Assembly: GCA_022784805.1 (NCBI GenBank)
Contig: JALFYG010000131.1
Location: 1-36,896 of the forward strand
Origin: Spirochaetales bacterium
GTDB lineage: Bacteria; Spirochaetota; Spirochaetia; Sphaerochaetales; Sphaerochaetaceae
Direction of reading: 5' to 3'
DNA length: 36,896 bases
The position numbers and the translations under genes were made by a program. Below are positions 13,702 to 21,274 of the stretch, piece by piece. Under the pieces are notes generated by a model, which was given only the letters and a program-made list of their open reading frames with translations, ran no database searches and had not been told where the DNA came from. The stretch's first letter is position 1, and every line of letters starts with the position of its first letter.

Positions 13702-15398
13702 GCCAATTCTCCGGTCATCTTTTTCATTGTGTCTTCTAACAACATGTTTTCTTCGGCTACGAGCTTCATTTCTCTTTCAATCTCTTCATTTGAAAATGTC
13801 GAAACGATACGTGTGAAGTCTCCATCCTTTACAGTCACTATCGCTGCAGGTTTGCCTTGTATAGCTATACGCTTTCCCCATTCTATGAAGTCTATGGTTT
13901 TGTCTTCCCTTGTAAAATCCGAAGGATTCAAATCAAGGATAGAGGATAATTCCCTCATCCTCATGTAGGCCTTGTTCCTTGCGAAAAGAGAAGCATTTTC
14001 ATCTATTACAAGATATTCTTTGACAAGTGACTCCCCATCATCGCTCGATATGATTTGGGTACTGTATGTGACAACCCACATCAACTGTCCTTTCTTGGAT
14101 AGCTTCTGTATCCAAGTCCATGCCGTGACGATATGGGCCGTCTCCTCATCTCCGTTTACATCACCCAAGAACAATCTGAATTCCTTGCTGTGAACTGGGA
14201 ATTCATGACCACATGTAGGACATACCCTTGTCGAGGCAAGCAGCAATTCAAGACACTCCGGACAAGTCTTCATCGGAGGAATTCCAGTACCTTCACCCTT
14301 TGTCTTATCCTTTGGAATGGATGACAACATGCCTATAGGCCCATGTCTCCTTACATTTCCTGCAAAATCCAATAAAAGGCATCTGTCTTTATTGGGGGCT
14401 ATCCTCAATCCTCTTCCTGTCTGTTGGACGTATAAAGCCGTTGAGAGGGTAGGACGAAGCATGACTACACAATCTATATCTGGATAGTCAAACCCTATTG
14501 AGAGGACGTTGACGTTTGTTGCACACAAAGCCTTTCCGGAAGTGAATTCCTCTATGGCCTTTTCCCTTGTAGCCTTATCCATTGCACCCTCTACACACAC
14601 TGTAGGTATTTCCTTTTGGTTCATGAGGCTTTTGATTGAATAGGCGTGTTCTACGGAAGTGCAGAATACGATCATGTGCTTTACACCTTGCATGGTTATA
14701 TAGTTTGCAAGTTCATTGACTATGGCTTCATTGTTGTCGAGTGTATTTACTTTTTTATCAAGTTCGCCTTGCTTGAACTCTCCATTCAGTTTGCTTACTC
14801 CTGCAACATCAAGGGTTATAGATGTAGTCTTTGAAGACAGCCTTGAAAGGTATCCTTTTTTCTGCATTTCAAGTATGCTGATCGTCTCTATGTAATGGTC
14901 GAAGATTGTATCTTCTCCGACAATCATTCCTTGCCCCAATCTGTATGGTGTAGCCGTAAAACCAATTACTCTACAATTTAACATTCCGAGATAGGAACGA
15001 TAATTTCCACTTTCATTGTTGTTTATAAGATGACATTCATCTACAAGCACGACATTAAATCTGTCTTCTTTGTTTTTGCAGATGGATTGTATAGAGGCGA
15101 ATGTCACATCATGTGAGGCGTCTTTGGATTTCAGCGAAGCCGAGTATATACCCATATCCAATTCGGGTGCTATATTCTTAAGCTTATCCATATCCTGCTC
15201 TATCAGTTCTTTTTGATGTGTCAACATCAGTATTCTTGTGCCTGGCCACCATTTGAGCGATTTGCGGATAATTTCGGCAATAAGAATACTTTTTCCACTT
15301 CCAGTAGGAGCTATGACTACAGGATTTCCCTTATTGTTGCATATATAATTGAAAACCTCGTCTACGGCTTTCTTTTGGTAGTCTCTTAAGGTAATCAT
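13698..15398 (-). CDS. SF2 DEAD/DEAH-box helicase
   Basis: The product is 566 aa from the ATG at 15398 (MITLRDYQKKAVDEV), which follows AAGGAAAAACACC; an in-frame ATG at 15437 is weaker. Motif I is APTGSGKS, motif II VDECH, motif III GFTATPYRLG, and motif VI QQTGRGLRIAP. A C-terminal four-cysteine zinc ribbon (CPECLELL, then CPTCGHEF) follows the helicase core. This architecture is typical of phage relatives of RecG/UvsW/RadD used in recombination-dependent replication and fork repair. It is preceded by a 185-nt gap with inverted repeats that may fold as an RNA leader. Confidence 0.88.
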   Translation of the reverse strand: MITLRDYQKKAVDEVFNYICNNKGNPVVIAPTGSGKSILIAEIIRKSLKWWPGTRILMLTHQKELIEQDMDKLKNIAPELDMGIYSASLKSKDASHDVTFASIQSICKNKEDRFNVVLVDECHLINNNESGNYRSYLGMLNCRVIGFTATPYRLGQGMIVGEDTIFDHYIETISILEMQKKGYLSRLSSKTTSITLDVAGVSKLNGEFKQGELDKKVNTLDNNEAIVNELANYITMQGVKHMIVFCTSVEHAYSIKSLMNQKEIPTVCVEGAMDKATREKAIEEFTSGKALCATNVNVLSIGFDYPDIDCVVMLRPTLSTALYVQQTGRGLRIAPNKDRCLLLDFAGNVRRHGPIGMLSSIPKDKTKGEGTGIPPMKTCPECLELLLASTRVCPTCGHEFPVHSKEFRLFLGDVNGDEETAHIVTAWTWIQKLSKKGQLMWVVTYSTQIISSDDGESLVKEYLVIDENASLFARNKAYMRMRELSSILDLNPSDFTREDKTIDFIEWGKRIAIQGKPAAIVTVKDGDFTRIVSTFSNEEIEREMKLVAEENMLLEDTMKKMTGELA

Positions 15399-15434
15399 TG
15401 GTGTTTTTCCTTTTTTGTTTTGTCTGACCTCTGT

Positions 15435-15580
15435 CATGCGTACCCCGAAATGAGATTAATAATGTAAAGAAACCAAACTCTAATTATTAATACAGAAAGG
15501 GAAGATGTACGGAATGTAACATGAAAATTGAAATTACATGCAACATCTCAGAGTACGCATGCCGGAGGCCAAAGCCCCGA
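15435..15580. ncRNA. Candidate structured RNA leader before the helicase gene
   Basis: The gap between the nuclease stop and the helicase start can fold into nested stems. CATGCGTAC (15435-15443) pairs with GTACGCATG (15553-15561), then TGAGAT (15451-15456) with ATCTCA (15545-15550). Inside are TAATAAT/ATTATTA (15457-15463 with 15483-15489) and ATGTAA/TTACAT (15514-15519 with 15534-15539). A GC hairpin CGGAGGC-CAAA-GCCCCG lies beside it at about 15564-15580. The gap has no plausible gene. A cis-regulatory RNA in the leftward transcript is my preferred reading; no known riboswitch class is recognised. Confidence 0.42.
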
Positions 15581-15582
15581 CA

Positions 15583-16617
15583 TCAATCGAAAGTAATATC
15601 CAAAGGATTGGCATTGTCATCAACCTTCTCTTCAATCATCGATTCTTTGAGAAGCTTTGATGGCACTCCTTTGTACCCGTTATATACGATTGTTCCATCA
15701 CTCTTTTCGTATGCTATATGCCACTTTTTTGGCTTGTCATTATTGACTTTATAAGGAACAAGAAGAGGGTTGAAGGAATGGCACGGACAACCTTTCTTTT
15801 GGGCGTCATACGGAATTGGTGAACCTGGATATACTCTGCAAGTCCAAGTACTGTTCTCCTCCGGTTTAGACCACGCACAAGTCCTACAGTTGATTTCAGT
15901 GGTTTCGTGTGTGACATGGCAAAATACGGAGTTGCTGCAATATTTGCATACGGAGAATTCAGGATCTATGGAATATTCCTCTGGCAAGGAATTTCCGAAG
16001 ACTATATTCCTAGCTCTTTTCAGAATCAACTCCATGTAATCTGGATTTGCATCGATTATCTCTGCATATATCCTGGAGTCATCCTTACATAAAGCTACGA
16101 ACAACGTACATTTGACTTCTGTCTCCAGTTCTGTATTTTCTCCATACATTTCGCATTGAGCCTGGTCGTAATATTCAGGTTTGGAATTTCTTAGACCTTG
16201 TTTCTCCAACTTTTCGAAATTGGATCGGTTCATGGTCTTCATTTCGAAATTGACTGGATACTCGTCAATATCTGGAATACCATTAAATATCACTCCATCC
16301 GGTCTACAGATTACATGAGGTGCTATCTGCATCTTCAACTGATCCTTTCCAGTATAGCGGATATCGAAGCCTATATTCTTCAGATTATCCACCATTATGT
16401 CTTCTTCCCTTGTGCCTACATCGAAGAGACGAAGCATCTGTCCTTTGAAGTTTTCAATAGGAGAAGCCCAACGGAAAGAAAGGAATGTAGATCTTTGGCA
16501 TGGGCAACCTATCGATGAAGCCCCTATATTGGATGAGAGATACGGCTTTGCATCGCTCTCCCATTTTTCATCTATCAATGATTGTATATCGTATTTTTTT
16601 ATGGGTGTTTTTGCCAT
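15583..16617 (-). CDS. PD-(D/E)XK recombination nuclease (RecB/Cas4-like)
   Basis: The product is 344 aa, starting after AAGGAATCCAC. The catalytic core reads CRPDGVI (D107), then FEMKTMN (E125, K127), then YYDQAQCEMY with the family's Q-x-x-x-Y helix. Two cysteine clusters follow (CKYCSNSVFC and CRTCAW plus later Cys), of the kind that hold an Fe-S cluster or zinc in Cas4/AddB-like enzymes. Together with the DUF669 and AAA_24 genes just upstream it makes a phage recombination set; its likely job is resecting double-strand ends. Confidence 0.82.
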   Translation of the reverse strand: MAKTPIKKYDIQSLIDEKWESDAKPYLSSNIGASSIGCPCQRSTFLSFRWASPIENFKGQMLRLFDVGTREEDIMVDNLKNIGFDIRYTGKDQLKMQIAPHVICRPDGVIFNGIPDIDEYPVNFEMKTMNRSNFEKLEKQGLRNSKPEYYDQAQCEMYGENTELETEVKCTLFVALCKDDSRIYAEIIDANPDYMELILKRARNIVFGNSLPEEYSIDPEFSVCKYCSNSVFCHVTHETTEINCRTCAWSKPEENSTWTCRVYPGSPIPYDAQKKGCPCHSFNPLLVPYKVNNDKPKKWHIAYEKSDGTIVYNGYKGVPSKLLKESMIEEKVDDNANPLDITFD

Positions 16618-16626
16618 GTGGATTCC

Positions 16627-17226
16627 TTACCAAGGTCTTGAACCTGGAGCAGATTCTTCATCGTCATCTACATCGACTTCTTCCTCTACTACGGTTTCTT
16701 TTGGTTTCTGTTTAGGAACATTGGCCCACGCATTTTTTTGTGTCCTTACGGCTGTTTTATTCTGTTTTGTAGGAAGCGGAAGCGTGTCTCCTTTGTATTC
16801 TTCAAATCCTGTAATGTCATTTTTTGCTGGATAACCGTTTGTCTCAGGTGTTATCTTTACACTGACAACAACCTGCTTGTTTAAAAAGTCATCCGTATCG
16901 TTTAGGATTGGAAGATTGACCGCAGTCATCAACGAGTTAAGATTTTTTTGTCCGATATTTACGGCTTTGTCACTTTTCTCTTTGGCTTCGTTGACTGGAA
17001 TGTTTGGATTTAACGGCTGTACCATAGTGAATGAGCCGAAAATCTTTCTGTTTGCATATTCACCGTCTGTTACATCGAATGTGAGTTCAATGCTTTCTCT
17101 TCCATTGTTTGCAATCTTGTAGTCTGTATTTGTGACTCTTGTATTGTACTTTCCTTTTGGAAGTGGTGTAAATTCATCTGCTTTTGGTAAATTGTCTCTG
17201 TTGATTGGTGCATTAAGTCTTGCCAT
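16627..17226 (-). CDS. DUF669 family protein (putative ssDNA-binding protein)
   Basis: The product is 199 aa from the ATG at 17226 (MARLNAPINRDNLPKADEFT), which follows AGGAGAAAAAAA; the longer frame to 17289 runs over the upstream gene. The core (PLPKGKYNTRVTN, then IELTFDVTDGEYANRKIF) is that of DUF669, a phage family with an OB-like beta fold found next to recombination genes. The C-terminus is very acidic and ends EEVDVDDDEESAPGSRPW, like the protein-docking tail of SSB. It probably coats single-stranded DNA for the nuclease and annealing proteins. Confidence 0.8.
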   Translation of the reverse strand: MARLNAPINRDNLPKADEFTPLPKGKYNTRVTNTDYKIANNGRESIELTFDVTDGEYANRKIFGSFTMVQPLNPNIPVNEAKEKSDKAVNIGQKNLNSLMTAVNLPILNDTDDFLNKQVVVSVKITPETNGYPAKNDITGFEEYKGDTLPLPTKQNKTAVRTQKNAWANVPKQKPKETVVEEEVDVDDDEESAPGSRPW

Positions 17227-17237
17227 TTTTTTTCTCC

Positions 17238-17648
17238 TTATTTGATATCGATGCTTACGCTTGTTTTTCCTCTTTTTGTAGTGATGCACGAATTGATGTC
17301 GTCTATCATTTTCGTATCCATATCCTTAAGCATTGTCTTTGTCGGATATTCAAACTTTACGTTTGCATAGGTCTGTGCGGGTTTTCCTGTACGTTTGCAG
17401 AGTTCCATCAACTTCTTTTTGTCGAAGCTTCTGTTGAATTTGAATTCAAGTTCAACCTTCGTTTTTCCACTTATAAGATTGACTTTCCCTTCAAAGTCTG
17501 ATTTCAAATCAACTCCAGCATAGCTTTGAAACTCTTCGAGACACTTGTCTAACTCTTCATCTATAGAATTCTTTGCAGACTTTAGATCCAAATATCTTTC
17601 AACTGTTTCTTTAAAGATTTCGTCTTCTTCGACTATTCTTATATCCAT
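17238..17648 (-). CDS. Hypothetical protein in the recombination cluster
   Basis: The product is 136 aa, started by AAGGAGGAATTT. The first 60 residues are a charged helical region (YLDLKSAKNSIDEELDKCLE), then a strand-rich half (KTKVELEFKFNRSF; ANVKFEYPTKTM). It sits between the AAA_24 ATPase and the DUF669 protein, 10-11 nt from each, so a role in strand exchange or as an accessory factor is likely. A Gam-like or Siphovirus Gp157-like role is conceivable, but I do not recognise the family. Confidence 0.65.
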   Translation of the reverse strand: MDIRIVEEDEIFKETVERYLDLKSAKNSIDEELDKCLEEFQSYAGVDLKSDFEGKVNLISGKTKVELEFKFNRSFDKKKLMELCKRTGKPAQTYANVKFEYPTKTMLKDMDTKMIDDINSCITTKRGKTSVSIDIK

Positions 17649-17658
17649 AAATTCCTCC

Positions 17659-18333
17659 TTAGATTTTGCTGATTATTTTTGTAATATCCGGTTCTTCAAA
17701 CATATTCAGATTTCCCGACCTATCTTTCGCATCGTATTTTTCATCGGGATATGTCTGAAGCATCCTCTTCATTTCTCCAGTCTCAGGATCCTTAAGCCAC
17801 CTGAAAGCAAACACTTCATCGAAGTAATATGGAATCTTTTGTGCAAAAGTGTTTCCTGGTACATCGGGCGAGAATAGGATTTTTCCGTCATCGTCCTGCA
17901 TCTTCTTTTGTTTGCATATGCAATAAAGGTTCTTGCCCGGAATCGATATGAGGTTTCTGATTCTTTCAAGCATTTCATCCGCCATCTGGCTGTATGCTTT
18001 TCTTCCATCCTTGAATTTTTCTTTTTGTTCCAAAAGACAGACTTCGGCCACTTCTGACAAACTGTCTATGCAAAGAGTGTCGAATTTGTTCCAATTGTCT
18101 TCTGCCTGAAGGAAAGCCATAACATCTTCAAGCTCATTGATACTGCTTATGGTTATATATGGAATCTTCTTCTCTCTAAGAGACAATAGTCCATTTTCTG
18201 TAGCTACGTTGATTACCAATGGTTTTGGGCACGTAGATATGGTATAGGTTTTTCCAATACCGGATTGACCATGAACAAGTATTTTTATTCCGTTTGAAGT
18301 CCAATAGTCAGTCCATTCTATTGATATACTCAT
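17659..18333 (-). CDS. AAA_24 / Sak4-like RecA-fold ATPase (annealing protein)
   Basis: The product is 224 aa. Walker A is GQSGIGKT at residues 22-29 and Walker B is FDTLCIDSLSEVAE; the size and the conserved block KNLYCICKQKKMQDDDG fit the AAA_24 (PF13479) family. Phage Sak4 proteins of this family act as single-strand annealing or strand-invasion proteins in place of RecA or Red beta. Nearby DUF669 and PD-(D/E)XK genes are their usual partners. The start follows AAGGATGAAAAAAC. Confidence 0.82.
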   Translation of the reverse strand: MSISIEWTDYWTSNGIKILVHGQSGIGKTYTISTCPKPLVINVATENGLLSLREKKIPYITISSINELEDVMAFLQAEDNWNKFDTLCIDSLSEVAEVCLLEQKEKFKDGRKAYSQMADEMLERIRNLISIPGKNLYCICKQKKMQDDDGKILFSPDVPGNTFAQKIPYYFDEVFAFRWLKDPETGEMKRMLQTYPDEKYDAKDRSGNLNMFEEPDITKIISKI

Positions 18334-18413
18334 GTTTTTTCATCCTTTTTCTAGTTTTTAATAGGGATGCATATAAACATCCCTTACGAAAAAATTCTTA
18401 CAGTCGCAACAAC

Positions 18414-18680
18414 TTATTTTCCCGCTAGTGCCTCCTTTATCGAATCGATGTCAATCATGTAGGAGCATCCGACACGACGACCCCTTAATTTACCCGATCT
18501 AAGCCATAACCTTATGGATTGTTCGGATATCCCCAACATTCGGGACGCCTCCCTTACTGTTGTAGTTTTATTACTAATGGATATTTGGCTCTTCATCATG
18601 TTGAGAGTCTCAAGACGCTTTTGAGCCTTTTTGATATCCTCTTTAGTCTGTGTAATCAGATCGTCTATATACTCTTCCAT
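18414..18680 (-). CDS. HTH_17/excisionase-like DNA-binding protein
   Basis: The product is 88 aa. An N-terminal helix of about 30 residues (possible coiled coil) precedes a winged-helix block at residues 41-81: TVREASRMLGISEQSIRLWL, then the wing GKLRGRRVGCSYMIDI. This is the MerR/Xis-type fold used by excisionases and Cox-like regulators. It lies second in the leftward operon, opposite the repressor, a usual place for a protein that controls lysis-lysogeny choice or directs excision by the integrase at 19914. GAGG lies 8 nt before the start. Confidence 0.78.
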   Translation of the reverse strand: MEEYIDDLITQTKEDIKKAQKRLETLNMMKSQISISNKTTTVREASRMLGISEQSIRLWLRSGKLRGRRVGCSYMIDIDSIKEALAGK

Positions 18681-18689
18681 AGGAAAACC

Positions 18690-18854
18690 TCACGCATTTT
18701 CCTTTGGATTCACATCACAAATCTTTTTTGTGTTTTCTTGTGAAATAAGCATGCCCTTCAATACCATGAAAACAGTGTTTTGGTTTTCGAAGTTCAACTT
18801 GTCGTACATATTCATTGCTTCTATTTTTTTATCAGTTGCTTCTTTTTTGTCCAT
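18690..18854 (-). CDS. Short protein resembling the repressor C-terminus (possible antirepressor)
   Basis: The product is 54 aa. Residues 17-26 (YDKLNFENQN) match YDRLNPENQN at residues 98-107 of the divergent repressor in eight of ten positions, and the following helix (MVLKGMLISQE against ELIKRLFVAQ) is alike in pattern. The HTH domain is absent. This C-terminal module is common in Cro/CI-type repressors and is thought to serve oligomerisation. A free copy could bind the repressor and poison it. It is the first gene leftward from the immunity region, where Cro or antirepressors lie. No strong ribosome binding site is visible. Confidence 0.65.
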   Translation of the reverse strand: MDKKEATDKKIEAMNMYDKLNFENQNTVFMVLKGMLISQENTKKICDVNPKENA

Positions 18855-18868
18855 ACCTAGACGATAAT

Positions 18869-19020
18869 TGATAAATATCAGAAAGTCAACAGAAAAATAT
18901 AAGCAACTGATAAAAATATTAAAATATTTGTCAGATAATATCAGTGTTATTGGAATGTTTGATAAAATAACAGTAAATTATCAGTTTTGCTAATATTTTT
19001 TATTGATAATATCAGTTATA
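18869..19020. promoter_or_regulatory. Immunity-region operators (TATCAG cluster)
   Basis: The region between the divergent leftward operon and the repressor carries five TATCAG/CTGATA motifs: 18876-18881, 18907-18912 (inverted), 18939-18944, 18979-18984 and 19010-19015, plus several GATAA extensions. Spacings vary from 30 to 40 bp. It should contain both promoters; A/T richness prevents a secure -35/-10 call. These are the probable binding sites for the repressor at 19051. Confidence 0.65.
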
Positions 19021-19050
19021 TATGGTAAATTATAGTCAAGGAGGCCCTAT

Positions 19051-19440
19051 ATGGCAGAGGAAACTCAAAAAAAAGAGATTCCCCTAAAATCGGATATAGA
19101 AAAAGGCTTAAGGTTGAAGGAGTTCAGAAAGAATTTCCCCGGCAAGATGACTCAAAAGGATTTTGGTGATTCTCTAGGAATATCTCAAAGTATGCTTTCT
19201 TCATATGAGTCCGGTATCTATCCTATACCTAAGTTCATAAAGAACTTGTTGCAAGAAAAGTTCAGAATGAATGTTGTGTGGTTAGACACAGGGGAGGGGG
19301 GTAAGTATCTTGATGATGTCAAATCTGACTTAGAATCGATTTATGACAGATTGAATCCTGAGAATCAGAATTACGCCTACGAATTGATTAAGCGTCTATT
19401 TGTAGCACAGTGTCACCAAGAAGAACTCGACTCCTTGTAA
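19051..19440 (+). CDS. Cro/CI-family (XRE) phage repressor
   Basis: The product is 129 aa, starting after AAGGAGGCCCTAT. The helix-turn-helix spans residues 20-70 (KMTQKDFGDSLGISQSMLSS, then YESGIYPIPKFI). A short linker (VVWLDTGEG) leads to a C-terminal helical module at 98-121 (YDRLNPENQNYAYELIKRLF). There is no LexA-type peptidase domain, so RecA-stimulated self-cleavage is not expected; induction more likely needs another protein. It is transcribed away from the early operon over the TATCAG sites and ends in a strong terminator. Confidence 0.85.
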   Translation: MAEETQKKEIPLKSDIEKGLRLKEFRKNFPGKMTQKDFGDSLGISQSMLSSYESGIYPIPKFIKNLLQEKFRMNVVWLDTGEGGKYLDDVKSDLESIYDRLNPENQNYAYELIKRLFVAQCHQEELDSL

Positions 19441-19454
19441 TAGGGGAACTCCTT

Positions 19455-19485
19455 AGAGAGAGGCGAAAGCCCCTCTCTTTTTTCT
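19455..19485 (+). terminator. Rho-independent terminator of the repressor gene
   Basis: AGAGAGAGG pairs with CCCCTCTCT across a CGAAAG-type loop with one mismatch, and is followed by TTTTTTCT. It lies 15 nt after the repressor stop. Confidence 0.8.
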
Positions 19486-19690
19486 CGCCACGACCTCGCC
19501 ATATTTTGCAATAATAAAATCGGTATCCAGCATTATTTGAGTCAAAAGAATCTTTTTTTATTTTGCATTTTCTGTATATTTTTCAATTAAAATAAATACC
19601 CTAAAATATAGGGTATAAAAATAAAACGACTTCGCCACATTTTCGCCACATTTAAATTTTATTGACAATTTTCGCCATTTTTATTGACAA
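19485..19690 (+). repeat. TCGCCA direct repeats: probable integrase arm sites
   Basis: TCGCCA occurs at 19485, 19496, 19632, 19643 and 19672, all in the same orientation, in two pairs with 11-bp spacing plus one single. TTATTGACAA also occurs twice near 19660 and 19682. They lie 100-290 bp from the tRNA-like core on the side away from the integrase gene, as arm-type sites for tyrosine integrases do. The stretch has no gene. Confidence 0.55.
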
Positions 19691-19775
19691 GATTATATAA
19701 GTTTATATAAGATTATACACGCTAACATATATAAAGATATATAGTTATGTATAAACGTGATTAGTGGTGGTCATC

Positions 19776-19818
19776 TTTGCCAAGGTGGGTCACGCGGGTC
19801 CGATTCCCGTCCGCCGCT
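19776..19818 (+). other. attP: attP core matching the 3' half of tRNA-Gly(GCC)
   Basis: From the anticodon loop TTGCCAA (19777-19783) through GGTGG, a T-arm GCGGG-TCCGATT-CCCGT, the acceptor strand CCGCCGC and discriminator T (19818), this reads as the 3' half of tRNA-Gly with anticodon GCC. The 5' half is missing: the sequence before the loop does not pair and no GCGGCGG acceptor strand is present. This is the form expected of a phage attachment site that restores the host tRNA on insertion. The integrase starts 96 nt downstream. Confidence 0.8.
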
Positions 19819-19913
19819 AGTGAAACAATTCGTTACATTGTAACGACTTATACATACTGTAAGTACCTCCTGTACCTTTGTATATATTGGCAAAGGTTAC
19901 GGAGGGTTTCGCT

Positions 19914-21158
19914 ATGTATCAGCAGAATGATGGACTGTGGTACTTCCGTTACAAGGATGAAAACGGAAAGTGGAGGACTTACTCGACACATACCAGGGAT
20001 GAGTCGGTTGCAATGGAATTGGAGAATCACTTCAAGCTGACTAAAGACTTGTTAAGGAATCCCAAGACAATAGAAGATCTTATTTCGATATTCTCTGACT
20101 CGAAGAGGAATCCCGAAAGGTTGGACTCCAAGATTACAGGCAAATCATACGGGGAGAGACACTCTGAAGAAGTTGCAAGAAACATGAGGGATTTGCTTTC
20201 TATGCTTAAGGCAAAGAGTATGGTATGGAGCATAAAGCTGAATAAACTCACAAGATTGGACTGCAAGCTGATAATGACCATGATACACAAGGAGTGGGGG
20301 AATACGTCAAAGGCCAACAAGATGTTTTCTCAGTTCAAGAGGTGTCTTACCTATGCTTCGGAACAAGGATGGCTTGACGCCTCTCCTGCAATCGGTATGA
20401 GTGATATCAAAGTGGAGCAGGAGAAAGAAGTAATACCAATGACTCCAAATGATATCGCAGAGATAATTTCAAGACCGAACCTCTTCAGATATTCGTACCC
20501 TGCATGCAATGGGAAGACGGAATCATTAAGAGAGGGAAGGATGGAAGAGGATTATACAATGTTCTGCCTTTTGGCTTATACCGGGATGAGAAGGGCAGAA
20601 GCGGCCGCATTGACATCAGGGCAGATTTGCAATGGCATATATAGAGGTAGGACTTTCCACTATATAGAGGTGAATAGGGCTTTTAAAGATGAATCATGGA
20701 ATGAAATTGGAAAACCGAAATGGAATCTTTGCCGTTCAATCCCAATCTGCGAGGAATTGTATTCGATATTGAAGCCTTATATAAAGAAGGATCCCGAAGC
20801 TCCGCTTTTCCCCGGTTATAAAAAGACGAGATTCGTACAGTTCTTTGAAAGACTAAAGGACAATGCGAAGATTGATGGAGTCATCTTTGAGGACGAAGAG
20901 GCGTTCGCCATGCTCTCGCCACATAAGCTTAGACATGCACTAAATACAAATCTTCTTGCAGAGCAAGGTGTAGAGGAAGGGAAGGTTTCAGAAAACATGG
21001 TTGCAGAGTATCTTTCATGGGAGCATCAAGACCAAAGTAAGATGCAAAGAAGATATACGCACATGGTCGCTTCGAGACTTCTTCCTGTCACAGATCTTAT
21101 ATCGAAGATATATTCGAGAAAAATCGAGTCTTCCATATTGACTGTATCGGCATTATAG
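19914..21158 (+). CDS. int: Tyrosine site-specific integrase
   Basis: The product is 414 aa from the ATG at 19914, preceded by GGAGGGTTTCGCT; an in-frame ATG at 19878 has no such site. The catalytic set is visible: R in TGMRRAEAAAL (about residue 223), H-x-x-R in SPHKLRHALNT (about 338), the H/W position in YLSWEHQD, and the nucleophile Y in RRYTHM (about 380). An N-terminal arm- and core-binding region precedes it. It should recombine the adjacent attP core with a host tRNA-Gly gene. It lies convergent with the large terminase gene. Confidence 0.9.
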   Translation: MYQQNDGLWYFRYKDENGKWRTYSTHTRDESVAMELENHFKLTKDLLRNPKTIEDLISIFSDSKRNPERLDSKITGKSYGERHSEEVARNMRDLLSMLKAKSMVWSIKLNKLTRLDCKLIMTMIHKEWGNTSKANKMFSQFKRCLTYASEQGWLDASPAIGMSDIKVEQEKEVIPMTPNDIAEIISRPNLFRYSYPACNGKTESLREGRMEEDYTMFCLLAYTGMRRAEAAALTSGQICNGIYRGRTFHYIEVNRAFKDESWNEIGKPKWNLCRSIPICEELYSILKPYIKKDPEAPLFPGYKKTRFVQFFERLKDNAKIDGVIFEDEEAFAMLSPHKLRHALNTNLLAEQGVEEGKVSENMVAEYLSWEHQDQSKMQRRYTHMVASRLLPVTDLISKIYSRKIESSILTVSAL

Positions 21159-21196
21159 ATAAAATATAATTACTTCTTTAAAATTTTTGTTTTGGT

Positions 21197-21228
21197 GGAG
21201 GATGGTTTTTACTTTCCTCCTTTTTTTA
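21197..21228 (+). terminator. Possible terminator after the integrase
   Basis: GGAGGA and TCCTCC pair over a 12-nt loop, followed by TTTTTTT, between the convergent integrase and terminase genes. The stem is short, so this is only a likely site. Confidence 0.4.
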
Positions 21229-21274
21229 TTTTTGAATCTTATGTAAATCGGTTTACAATCAATGAAGTATGGAA

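Noticed and set aside
19741..19820. Complete tRNA-Gly gene
   Set aside because: The 5' acceptor strand and D arm are absent and the 5' anticodon stem does not pair; only the 3' half is present, as expected of attP.
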